Source of the DNA: Betaproteobacteria bacterium
Lineage (GTDB): Bacteria > Pseudomonadota > Gammaproteobacteria > Burkholderiales > Ga0077523
Direction of reading: 5' to 3'
Length of the DNA: 36,319 bases
Assembly: GCA_025350245.1 (NCBI GenBank)
Contig: JANXYG010000049.1
Location: forward strand, 1-36,319
Within the stretch, counting starts at the first letter, position 1. Each line of letters opens with the position of its first letter. Shown here in pieces: positions 1-6,702 of this stretch. Below the pieces are notes generated by a model. That model did no database searches. It was not told the DNA's origin and saw only the letters and a program-made list of their open reading frames with translations. Made by a program: the position numbers and the translations under genes.

Positions 1-624
1 AAGTACTTCAGCGAAGACCTCGCGAAGAATGGCGGCACCATCCTGGGCAGGTTCGGCGTCACCGCCGACCAGCAGGATTTCACCGCTGAACTCACCAAAG
101 CCAAGGAACTCAATCCCGAAGTCATCTTCTTCGGTGGCATCACCCCTCTGGGGGTGCGCATCCGCACCCAGATGGAGAAGCTCGGCCTCAAGGCCCAGTT
201 CCAGGGCACCTCGGGTATCAAGTCGGATGCCTACATCGAGGGCCTGGGCAAGGATCTCGCGGAAGGGTCGCTGTCGTTCATCGAAGGCGCGCCGCTGGAG
301 AAGCTGCCCGGCGGCACGGTGTTCTCCGCCAGATACCGGCAACAGCACTACCCCGAGCCGCCGGAAGCGTATGGGCCATTTGCCTTCGCCGCCGCCAATC
401 TCATCATGGACGCCATCGAGAAGGTGGGGCCGAACCGCAAGAAGGTGATCGCCGAGTTGCGCGAAACCAAAGATGCCGACTCGGTCATCGGCAAGGTGAC
501 CTTCGACGATCACGGCCAGAACATCGTGCCGCTGATCACGAAGTATGTCGTGCAGGACGGCAAGTGGGTACCGTGGGAAGACAGCGAGTACGCCACGGGA
601 AAACGCAAGCTGAAGGGGCGTTGA
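1..624 (+). CDS. livK: Branched-chain amino acid type ABC transporter substrate-binding protein, 3' part
   Basis: The frame is open from base 1, so the N-terminus, including the signal peptide, lies outside the window. About 207 residues remain to the TGA at 622-624. They look like the second lobe of a type I periplasmic binding protein of the LivJ/LivK family: DFTAEL, then PEVIFFGG, a LGLKAQFQGTSG segment, and AYGPFAFAAANLIMDAIEK near the C-terminus. In this family the protein captures leucine-like or other small carboxylates in the periplasm and delivers them to the LivHMGF membrane complex. The four genes that follow supply that complex, so the assignment to the system is firm. The actual ligand cannot be read from the sequence; many betaproteobacterial paralogues bind aromatic acids or amides instead of leucine. 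Confidence 0.9.
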   Translation, partial: KYFSEDLAKNGGTILGRFGVTADQQDFTAELTKAKELNPEVIFFGGITPLGVRIRTQMEKLGLKAQFQGTSGIKSDAYIEGLGKDLAEGSLSFIEGAPLEKLPGGTVFSARYRQQHYPEPPEAYGPFAFAAANLIMDAIEKVGPNRKKVIAELRETKDADSVIGKVTFDDHGQNIVPLITKYVVQDGKWVPWEDSEYATGKRKLKGR

Positions 625-737
625 TCGCGGTGAGTGTCAGCGGGCGGCAGAACGCAGGCGAGTCCGCTCCGGTCCGTCTCCTCGCGGTCAGCGAGTCGGC
701 GTTTCTGCTCTTCGCGCCTGTCTCGGTCTAGCACCAC

Positions 738-1658
738 ATGGATATCGGTCTTGCCGGGCAGTACGTGCTCAACGGGCTCATGCTCGGCATCATCTACGCG
801 ATGGTTGCGGTCGGGTTCACGCTGTTCTTCGGTGTGCTCGACATCATCAAGTTCTCGCACGGCGATGTGCTGACGGTCGGGGCGTTCACTGCGCTGGCGG
901 CCTATGCAGGCGTTACCGCGCTCGGGCTGCAGTCGCCCTGGCTGATCCTCGGCGTGATCGCGCTGGCGGCGATCGCGGGCACCGCGGTCCTCGGTGCGCT
1001 GATCGCCCGCTTTCTCATCATGCCCATGCGCGGCGCGCCGCCGATCAACGTGTTGCTGCTCACCTTGATGCTCGGCACCGCGCTGCGCGAATCGGTTCGA
1101 TTGTTCTATCCGAATGGGTCCAATCCGAAGATGTTTCCGCGCCTGCTGCCCGGCGGTGCCGCGAACTTCGGCCGCTTCACGTTGCGCTACGACAGCGTGC
1201 TGATCTTCGTTGCCGGCGTGGCGGTGATCGTCGGCGTGAGTCTGTTGATCAATCGCAGCAAGCTCGGCCTGGCCATCCGTGCCGTGGCGCAGGATGCCGA
1301 GACGGCCCGGGTGATGGGCATCGACCTCGAGGCGGTGGTCCTGTTCACGTTTGCACTCGGTTCGGCGCTCGCCGCGCTGGCGGGCGTCATGAACGGGATG
1401 TACTACAGCGAGATCAATTTCAACATGGGGCTGCTGCTGGGGTTGATCGGGTTCTCGGCCGCGATCATCGGCGGCCTGGGCAACATCTATGGGGCGATCC
1501 TGGGCGGGTTCCTGTTCGCCGCGCTGCAGACGATCGGCGCGGTGCTGCTCCCGGTGTCGAGTGCCTACAAGGATGTGTTCGCGTTCGCGGCTGTCATCGT
1601 GCTGATGGCGTGGCGCCCCACCGGGCTGATCGCGGAGAAGTCGAGTGAGCGGGTCTAG
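738..1658 (+). CDS. livH: Branched-chain amino acid type ABC transporter permease LivH
   Basis: 306 residues, normal length for LivH. The N-terminus NGLMLGIIYAMVAVGFTLFF and the following IIKFSHGDVLTVGAFTAL are hallmark LivH sequences. Hydrophobic helices fill most of the chain, and a cytoplasmic loop with RAVAQDAETARVMGID (about residues 181-196) matches the EAA-like loop that contacts the ATPase subunits. The ATG at 738 is chosen because it places this N-terminal pattern at the start; no strong ribosome binding site precedes it. The 113 bases between livK and this gene hold nothing recognisable. The stop overlaps the start of livM by 14 bases, so the two permeases are probably translationally coupled. 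Confidence 0.93.
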   Translation: MDIGLAGQYVLNGLMLGIIYAMVAVGFTLFFGVLDIIKFSHGDVLTVGAFTALAAYAGVTALGLQSPWLILGVIALAAIAGTAVLGALIARFLIMPMRGAPPINVLLLTLMLGTALRESVRLFYPNGSNPKMFPRLLPGGAANFGRFTLRYDSVLIFVAGVAVIVGVSLLINRSKLGLAIRAVAQDAETARVMGIDLEAVVLFTFALGSALAALAGVMNGMYYSEINFNMGLLLGLIGFSAAIIGGLGNIYGAILGGFLFAALQTIGAVLLPVSSAYKDVFAFAAVIVLMAWRPTGLIAEKSSERV

Positions 1659-2886
1659 CAGGGTGAGATCCACCCCCAGGCTGCGCGGCGCTGCGCCTTC
1701 CCCCTCGCGGGGGCCAGTGCCCTCGGGAAACCCTGCTGGCACCGTGGGCGCGCTGCGCTGGGGTGTCGGCTCGGTCGCCACGGTCGCGGTCTACGCGGCG
1801 CTATTCCTGTATGCCGAGGCGCAATCGGTGGTGATCGGCCTGCTGGTCGGCGCGGTCGTGGCGATGGTCATGGCGTCCCGCTTCGATGTGCTCGCGCGGG
1901 TGGGCGAATCGTTCGCACGACACGAGCGTGCGCTCGATCGGCTGACCTTCGCGGCGTGCATCGCCGTGGCCGCGCTGTTCCACGATCAGCACTTTGTCCT
2001 GCTCATGCTGGCGACGGTGCTGCTCTATTTCGTGGCGTGCATCGGGTTGAACCTGCAGTTCGGCCATACCGGGGTGGTGAATTTTGCCGGGGCGGCGTTC
2101 TTCGGTGTCGGCGCCTACGCCGCGGCAGTGCTGTCGCAGCACACGCCCGTCCCGCATCTGGCGATCATCGTGATCGCCGGTGCGGTTGCGGCCGTGATCG
2201 GATCGGTGCTGATCATCCCGGTGCTGCGCACCCGCGGACATTACGCCGCGATGGTGACGATTGCCTTCGGGGTGCTGTTCAAGACCTTCCTCGAAGTCAA
2301 CGACACGCTCGGCGGGCCCCAGGGTCTGAAGCTGCCGGGCATGTCGGTCTTCGGCATCCCCTTCAACGCCAACATCGCGCTGTCCGACGATGCCGAGATT
2401 TCGTTCTACATGCACTATGTGGTGCTTGCCTTGCTGCTGGCGGCCGGCGCCTACAGTCTGTCGCGCCGCATCGAGCGTTCCTGGATCGGCCTGAACCTCG
2501 ACGCGGTGCGTCTCGACGAGACCGCCTGCGCGACCTTCGGCATCGATGTCGCACGCTGGAAGATCGTGGCCTACACCATCGGCAATGCCCTGTGCGGTAT
2601 CGCGGGCGCGGTCTACGCGATGATGACCGGCTTCATCGCGCCGAACAATTTCACCTTCGGCGATTCGCTGATCATGGTGTCGATCATCCTGCTCGGCGGG
2701 GTCGGCAACCCGCGCGGTGTGATGATCGCGGCGGCCGTCGTGCTGCTGCTGCCGGAGAAGCTCCAGATGATCCAGGAGTACCGCTTTTTGCTCTATGCGG
2801 TGCTGGTGATGGCGGTACTGCTGTTCCGCCCGGAGGGTCTGCTGCCACGGCGGCTGCGCGCCTACTTTCCTGGCGGAACGTCATGA
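1645..2886 (+). CDS. livM: Branched-chain amino acid type ABC transporter permease LivM
   Basis: 413 residues from the GTG at 1645. The LivM core starts around residue 37 and includes the family motif GLNLQFGHTGVVNFAGAAFF, a RTRGHYAAMVTIAFGVLF segment and the loop AVRLDETACATFGIDVARWK. It forms the inner-membrane channel together with LivH. The first 35 or so residues (RLRGAAPSPSRGPVPSGNP) are not typical of LivM: they are encoded by a GC-rich dispersed repeat listed separately. A second possible start, GTG at 1744, lies just after that repeat and would give a protein of about 380 residues; neither GTG has a convincing ribosome binding site. The 3' end overlaps livG by four bases (ATGA). Confidence 0.9.
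   Translation: MSGSSRVRSTPRLRGAAPSPSRGPVPSGNPAGTVGALRWGVGSVATVAVYAALFLYAEAQSVVIGLLVGAVVAMVMASRFDVLARVGESFARHERALDRLTFAACIAVAALFHDQHFVLLMLATVLLYFVACIGLNLQFGHTGVVNFAGAAFFGVGAYAAAVLSQHTPVPHLAIIVIAGAVAAVIGSVLIIPVLRTRGHYAAMVTIAFGVLFKTFLEVNDTLGGPQGLKLPGMSVFGIPFNANIALSDDAEISFYMHYVVLALLLAAGAYSLSRRIERSWIGLNLDAVRLDETACATFGIDVARWKIVAYTIGNALCGIAGAVYAMMTGFIAPNNFTFGDSLIMVSIILLGGVGNPRGVMIAAAVVLLLPEKLQMIQEYRFLLYAVLVMAVLLFRPEGLLPRRLRAYFPGGTS
1673..1735. repeat. GC-rich dispersed repeat inside the 5' end of livM
   Basis: The stretch reads CCCCCAGGCTGCGC, GCGCTGCGCCTTCCCCCTC, GGGGGC and CCTCGGGA in order, and the same blocks recur at 28191-28253. The central CCCCC-TCGC-GGGGG can fold into a small hairpin. Short GC-rich palindromic repeats of this type are widespread between genes in betaproteobacteria, from general knowledge. 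Here the copy is translated in frame as the N-terminal extension of LivM. Confidence 0.65.
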
Positions 2887-3659
2887 CCGCGCCGCTGCTG
2901 GTGTGTCGCGGTCTCACCATGCGCTTCGGCGGGCTCACGGCGCTCGATGCGCTCGATCTCGATGTGTTGCCCGGCGAGATCCTCGGCCTGATCGGTCCGA
3001 ACGGCTCCGGCAAGACCACCTTTTTCAACGTGGTCACCGGTGTCTACGCGGCAACGGCCGGCTCGGCGGTGTTCGCGGGTGCCGATCTCACCCGGCTGAC
3101 AGCCCAGGCGATCTACCGCGCCGGCATCACGCGCACCTTCCAGCGCTCGCGTCTGGCGCTGCCGCTGTCGATCTTCGACAACCTGATGATCGGCAACCAC
3201 CGGCGGCTCGATCACGGGCTCGCATTCAACCTCTTTCGGCGTGTGGCGCTGAAGGCGCAATACGAGAGCGCGGTGGACGAGGCGCGCACGCTGCTCGCAA
3301 CCTTCTCCGTGCCGTTGGCTACGCGACTGTTCGAACCGGCATCGGCGGTCACGATGATCGATCGGCGGCGGATCGAGATCTGCCGCGCGCTCATCAGCCG
3401 GCCGAAACTGCTTTTGCTCGACGAACCGTCCGCCGGCATGACGCACGAGGAAACGCGCGAGCTGATGGACGACATCCTGCTGGTGCGCGGGCGCATGCCC
3501 GGCCTGGGCATCATCCTGATCGAGCATGAGATGAACGTCATCGAGCGCGTCACCGACCGGTGCGCCGTGTTCAACTACGGCAAGCGGATCGCGGCGGGCA
3601 CCTACGCCGAGGTGGCCGCGGATCGTGACGTGCAGCAGGCGTACCTGGGGCAGGAATGA
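2883..3659 (+). CDS. livG: Branched-chain amino acid type ABC transporter ATP-binding protein LivG
   Basis: 258 residues from the ATG at 2883, which overlaps the livM stop. Walker A is GPNGSGKTT (residues 38-46), the Q-loop is TFQRSR near residue 86, Walker B is LLLLDEPSAGMT (about 177-188), and the switch histidine sits in LIEHEMNVI (about 212-220). These define one of the two ATPase subunits that power the transporter on the cytoplasmic face. The ABC signature is unusual: where LivG proteins normally read LSYGQQRRLEIARAL, this one reads VTMIDRRRIEICRAL (about 156-170), so the signature serine, glycine and glutamine are replaced. The rest of the region is well preserved, which suggests a divergent subfamily and not decay. 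Confidence 0.92.
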   Translation: MTAPLLVCRGLTMRFGGLTALDALDLDVLPGEILGLIGPNGSGKTTFFNVVTGVYAATAGSAVFAGADLTRLTAQAIYRAGITRTFQRSRLALPLSIFDNLMIGNHRRLDHGLAFNLFRRVALKAQYESAVDEARTLLATFSVPLATRLFEPASAVTMIDRRRIEICRALISRPKLLLLDEPSAGMTHEETRELMDDILLVRGRMPGLGIILIEHEMNVIERVTDRCAVFNYGKRIAAGTYAEVAADRDVQQAYLGQE

Positions 3660-4381
3660 GCGGGCGGCTCGCGGTCGAAAACGTGTTCGCCGGCTACGAC
3701 CGCACCGATGTGCTGACCGACGTGTCGCTCGTGGCCGAGCCGGGCCGTATCACCTGCATCCTCGGGTCGAACGGCTCGGGCAAGAGCACGCTGATCCGGG
3801 CGATCCTGGGCCTCACGCCGCCGCGCACGGGTCGCATCGTGTTCAACGGCCACGATCTCGCCGGCCGCGATACCCACCAGATCATCCGCGCCGGCATCGC
3901 TTGCATTCCCGAGGGTCGCAAGGTGTTTTCCAGGCTGACCGTTGCGGAGAACCTGCGCTTGGGCGCCTACCAGGCGGGCAACGAGGTCGCCCGCGAACGC
4001 ATGGCACGCGTGTACGGGATCTTTCCGCGGCTGGCGGAACGGGCAGGCCAGTTCACCGGCACGATGTCGGGCGGCGAGCAGGCCATGGTGTCCATCGGCC
4101 GCGGCCTGATGGCGGCGCCGAAGCTGCTGCTCATCGACGAGCCCTCACTCGGGCTTTCGCCGCTGTTCGTGAAGGAAAATTTCAGCGTCATCCGGCGCAT
4201 CCAGGAGCTTGGCATCACCGTGCTGCTGGTCGAGCAGAACGTGAGACAGACGCTCGCCATCGCGCACTACGGCTATGTGTTGATGCAGGGCCGGGTGGTG
4301 GCGTCGGGTACCGCCGCCGAATTGGTGGAGAACGAGGAAGTGAGGCAAGCCTACTTCGGTGATGGGGTCAGGCCTGCATAA
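3656..4381 (+). CDS. livF: Branched-chain amino acid type ABC transporter ATP-binding protein LivF
   Basis: 241 residues, starting with an ATGA overlap with livG. Walker A is GSNGSGKST (residues 37-45); the signature is standard, MSGGEQAMVSIGRGL; Walker B reads LLLIDEPSLGL; the H-loop region is VLLVEQNVRQTL. LivF pairs with LivG, so in the heterodimer one composite ATP site would use this canonical signature and the other the degenerate LivG signature. The last few codons (GVRPA and the TAA at 4379-4381) lie inside the left arm of a long inverted repeat, so the original C-terminus was probably altered when that element arrived. Confidence 0.93.
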   Translation: MSGRLAVENVFAGYDRTDVLTDVSLVAEPGRITCILGSNGSGKSTLIRAILGLTPPRTGRIVFNGHDLAGRDTHQIIRAGIACIPEGRKVFSRLTVAENLRLGAYQAGNEVARERMARVYGIFPRLAERAGQFTGTMSGGEQAMVSIGRGLMAAPKLLLIDEPSLGLSPLFVKENFSVIRRIQELGITVLLVEQNVRQTLAIAHYGYVLMQGRVVASGTAAELVENEEVRQAYFGDGVRPA

Positions 4382-4428
4382 ATGCATAACCGTTCTTGTG
4401 ATCATGCATTTATGCAGGCCTGACCCCA
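4363..4428. repeat. Perfect inverted repeat, 25-bp arms and 16-nt loop (REP/MITE-like, possible terminator)
   Basis: The left arm at 4363-4387 begins TGGGGTCAGGCCTGC. The right arm at 4404-4428 ends GCAGGCCTGACCCCA. The arms are exact reverse complements and the loop is 4388-4403. The left arm contains the livF stop codon. GGGGTCAG-type palindromes are known as REP-like elements mobilised by RAYT-family transposases (general knowledge; no such transposase is present here). Transcribed RNA would form a very stable hairpin that could end the liv transcript, although no U-run follows. Confidence 0.8.
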
Positions 4429-4429
4429 A

Positions 4430-4681
4430 TCGTGCAATCGATGGCGTCAGCGCATCGAAACCGTAGTTGAAGTCGACCGTGGTCCATTCGCCGCTGCCAG
4501 CGCCTGACGGGCGACGCGTCTCGGTACTGGGCAGGACGATCTCCCATTGACCGACCTCCGGTGGGTCCGGATCGTTGGTGATGAACGGTGGACCGGCGAT
4601 CGCCGACCCGCCATACAGGAGCCCCGGAGACATGGTGATCCGGGAGCGGCGGCAGCGGCGGCCTCGGGGTCGGTCTGTCAT
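4430..4681 (-). pseudogene. N-terminal fragment of an outer-membrane-type protein, truncated at the inverted repeat
   Basis: On the minus strand the frame starting near 4681 reads GGSAIAGPPFITNDPDPPEV, then GQWEIVLPSTE and TTVDFNYGFDAL. This resembles the start of a family of secreted beta-barrel-like proteins (patterns such as GPPF-TDDPEP and HWE, followed by a hydrophilic stretch and NYG; possibly the phenol MetA-pathway family, from memory). The homology stops after about 70 residues, just at the right arm of the inverted repeat, and the frame then runs on into antisense livF. I read it as a 5' remnant left when the element inserted or recombined. There is no normal signal peptide: the first residues are arginine-rich, so the 5' end may be damaged too. 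Confidence 0.5.
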
Positions 4682-4686
4682 CGATG

Positions 4687-4724
4687 TTGTAATAAGCTCT
4701 ACGAAGATGTAGCTTAGGTTACAT
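4687..4724 (+). promoter_or_regulatory. Possible chrB promoter and operator, with an imperfect palindrome over the start codon
   Basis: A locally AT-richer stretch precedes chrB. TTGTAA at 4687-4692 and TAGCTT at 4710-4715 are 17 bases apart and could be weak -35 and -10 boxes, which would place the transcription start close to the ATG at 4723 (leaderless or nearly so). An imperfect 18-bp palindrome, ATGTAGCTTAGGTTACAT, spans 4707-4724 and covers the -10 box and the first bases of the gene. ChrB proteins are described as chromate-sensing regulators of their own operon, so autoregulation here is reasonable but inferred. Confidence 0.35.
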
Positions 4725-5715
4725 GATAGATTCCTCGGTTTGGCATGTCCTCGTTGCCAGCCTGCCCACCACCAGTCGTGCGGCCCGCATGCGGCTGTGG
4801 CGGCGGGCGCGGGCGCTTGGTTGTGGCGTGCTGCGCGATGGGGTGTATCTGTTGCCCGGCAGCGAGGCGGCGCGGATCGATTTCCAGGGGATGGCAGACG
4901 CCGTGTCCGGCGCCGGTGGTGTGGCTCACGTGCTCGATCTCACCGCGCGTCACGCGAACCAGGAGGCGGATTTCCAGCGCATGTTCGACCGCACCGGCGA
5001 GTACCTCACGCTGATGGCCGACATCGTCAGACTGCGTGACGAACTGCCCCACCTCGTCGAGGCGGAACTGCGCAAACGCGGCAAGGCGTTGCGCGCGCGC
5101 ATCGATGCCGTGCGTGCCGTCGACTTCTTCGGTGCCGAACCGGCCGCGGCGACCGAGGCGGCCATGCAGCAACTGGAACGCGCGGCGGTCGAGGCGTTGG
5201 CGCCGGACGAACCTCACGATCAGATTCGTGCGATCGCCCGCGTCGATCCCGCGCAGTATCGCGGGCGGCGCTGGGCAACGCGCAAGCGGCCGTGGATAGA
5301 CCGGCTTGCGAGTGCCTGGCTGATCGGTCGCTACGTGGATTCGAAGGCCCGGTTCGTCTGGCTCGATGCCCCTTCGGATTGCCCACCGGACGCTGTGGGC
5401 TTCGACTTCGACGGTGCGCTGTTTTCCCATGCGAATGAGCGCGTCACCTTCGAAGTGCTGGCTGCCAGTTTCGGGCTCGATGCCGATCCTGCCATCGGCC
5501 GTATCGGTGCGTTGGTGCATTTTCTCGACGTCGGCGGCATTCCGGTGGCGGAAGCAGCCGGGGTGGCCCGGATCGCCGCCGGCTTTCGCGAATCGTTGCA
5601 GGACGACGATGAGCTTCTTGCCCGGATGTCACTCGTGTTCGACGGGTTGCTCGCGGCGTACCGAGTGGAGATGCCGGGCACCGGCGACAAGGCCAGTGCC
5701 CGGCGCATGACCTGA
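4723..5715 (+). CDS. chrB: ChrB-family chromate resistance regulator
   Basis: 330 residues, full length for ChrB. The N-terminal half (WHVLVASLPTTSRAARMRLW, then CGVLRDGVYLLPGSEAAR) is the PaaX-like part. The C-terminal half carries the ChrB domain: YRGRRWATRKRPWIDRLASA at about 185-205, then VGFDFDGALFSHANERVTFE near residues 226-246. Family knowledge: ChrB senses chromate and controls chr genes. No ChrA chromate exporter is present in the window, so the substrate of this cluster may differ. The ATG at 4723 is favoured because the motif-bearing N-terminus begins within a few residues. The gene heads a run of co-directional genes, with the next start 83 bases downstream. Confidence 0.88.
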   Translation: MIDSSVWHVLVASLPTTSRAARMRLWRRARALGCGVLRDGVYLLPGSEAARIDFQGMADAVSGAGGVAHVLDLTARHANQEADFQRMFDRTGEYLTLMADIVRLRDELPHLVEAELRKRGKALRARIDAVRAVDFFGAEPAAATEAAMQQLERAAVEALAPDEPHDQIRAIARVDPAQYRGRRWATRKRPWIDRLASAWLIGRYVDSKARFVWLDAPSDCPPDAVGFDFDGALFSHANERVTFEVLAASFGLDADPAIGRIGALVHFLDVGGIPVAEAAGVARIAAGFRESLQDDDELLARMSLVFDGLLAAYRVEMPGTGDKASARRMT

Positions 5716-5798
5716 CGACACTTCACGCCGGCAGACGCAATCGTGGACGCATCGGTCTGCAGTCCCATCGCAGCAGCAGTCTCAACCCGGAGGACCCC

Positions 5799-6374
5799 AT
5801 GAACAAGAACCCGATTTCCCGAACTTCGATTACGGCACTGGCATCCCTTGCCTTGCTGTCGTGCCTGACGATGTCGCCCGCTGGCGCCGCGCACGATGAT
5901 GATGCGGCGCTGCTGAAAGCGCTGCCCGCCAGCAAGTTGTCGCTGGTCGACGGCATCGAGCAGGTATCGAAGAACGGCGAGGCTGCCATCTCGGCCAAGT
6001 TCGAGATGGACGACGGCGGCAAGCTCTCGCTATCGGTGTACACCGCCCAGAAGGGACTCGCGGTCGATGCCGAAAACAATGTGCTGAAGGAGTACGGCGG
6101 TTCGCCGGAAACGGCGCTATGGGCGCCAGGCGCCGAAGTCTTCAAGGACATTCCGCACGTGGCCAGGGCTTCCTCGCAACTGGCGCTCATGTCGCTGTCC
6201 CGTCGATCGCTGGCGCAACTGGTGACCACGGCACAGAAGGGCGCCAAGGGCACGGTCCTGTCGGCGACGCCCGGCCTGGTCCGCGGCCGTGCGGTATTGG
6301 CCGTGTCGGTGGTTCACGCAGGCCATGTCACGACCAGCCATGTCGATCTGGTGTCCGGTCGTGCGGTGAAGTAA
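5799..6374 (+). CDS. Secreted PepSY-like protein in the chr cluster
   Basis: 191 residues with a clear signal peptide (TSITALASLALLSCLTMSPA, cleavage near AGAA). The mature part appears to hold two PepSY-like units: roughly KLSLVDGIEQVSKNGEAAIS followed by SLSVYTAQKGLAVDAENNVL, and later SLAQLVTTAQKGAKGTVLSA followed by VHAGHVTTSHVDLVSG. PepSY units are small periplasmic or extracytoplasmic modules, often inhibitory or metal-associated. A good ribosome binding site (GGAGG) precedes the ATG. I do not recognise a named gene. Its place between ChrB and DUF1259 genes suggests a periplasmic role in oxyanion or metal response, which is inference. Confidence 0.7.
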   Translation: MNKNPISRTSITALASLALLSCLTMSPAGAAHDDDAALLKALPASKLSLVDGIEQVSKNGEAAISAKFEMDDGGKLSLSVYTAQKGLAVDAENNVLKEYGGSPETALWAPGAEVFKDIPHVARASSQLALMSLSRRSLAQLVTTAQKGAKGTVLSATPGLVRGRAVLAVSVVHAGHVTTSHVDLVSGRAVK

Positions 6375-6425
6375 TCCGCTCGGGGCGGTACGCCACCCGC
6401 GCGCCGCCCTGGCCAGGGAACTGCC

Positions 6426-6702
6426 ATGAAATGGATCACGCGTGAACGTCCGAAGATCGACCGCATCGCCTGCCCGTGGTTGGTATTGCGGTACATCGAC
6501 CCCGATGCCGAGTTTCTGTTCGTGCCTGCTGGCGATATCGCTCGGCTTGTCGCGCACCCACGCCGATGACCACGCGCTGCTTGCGGCCGGATTGACCCTG
6601 TACGACGCGTTGTACGCCTGGTGCCGCGACCCGGACGCGGAGACGCACGGCTGGCCACCGGCAACCCTCGATGAAATCGCCGGACCGGGGGCTTCGACAT
6701 GA
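6426..6702 (+). pseudogene. ChrB C-terminal-domain protein with an out-of-frame internal deletion
   Basis: Starting at ATG 6426, the frame gives MKWITRERPKIDRIACPWLV and then LRYIDPDAEFLFVPAGDI, the start of the small chromate-resistance proteins homologous to the ChrB C-terminal domain. It then runs out of frame to a TGA at 6567-6569. The family C-terminus, THADDHALLAAGLTLYDALY and AWCR, appears in another frame and ends at 6702. The middle, about 60 residues by comparison with the family as remembered, is missing, with the junction around 6535-6550. A ribosome binding site (AGGGA) is still present and the C-terminal stop still overlaps the next start by ATGA, so the gene was once translationally coupled to the DUF1259 gene. 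Confidence 0.8.

Noticed and set aside
510-1781. A 423-residue minus-strand open frame across livH
   Set aside because: Arginine-, histidine- and glutamine-rich, opposite a clear permease gene.
1956-2882. Upstream extension of the livG frame by about 300 residues
   Set aside because: The extension is an out-of-frame reading of livM; the real start is the ATG at 2883, where LivG similarity begins.
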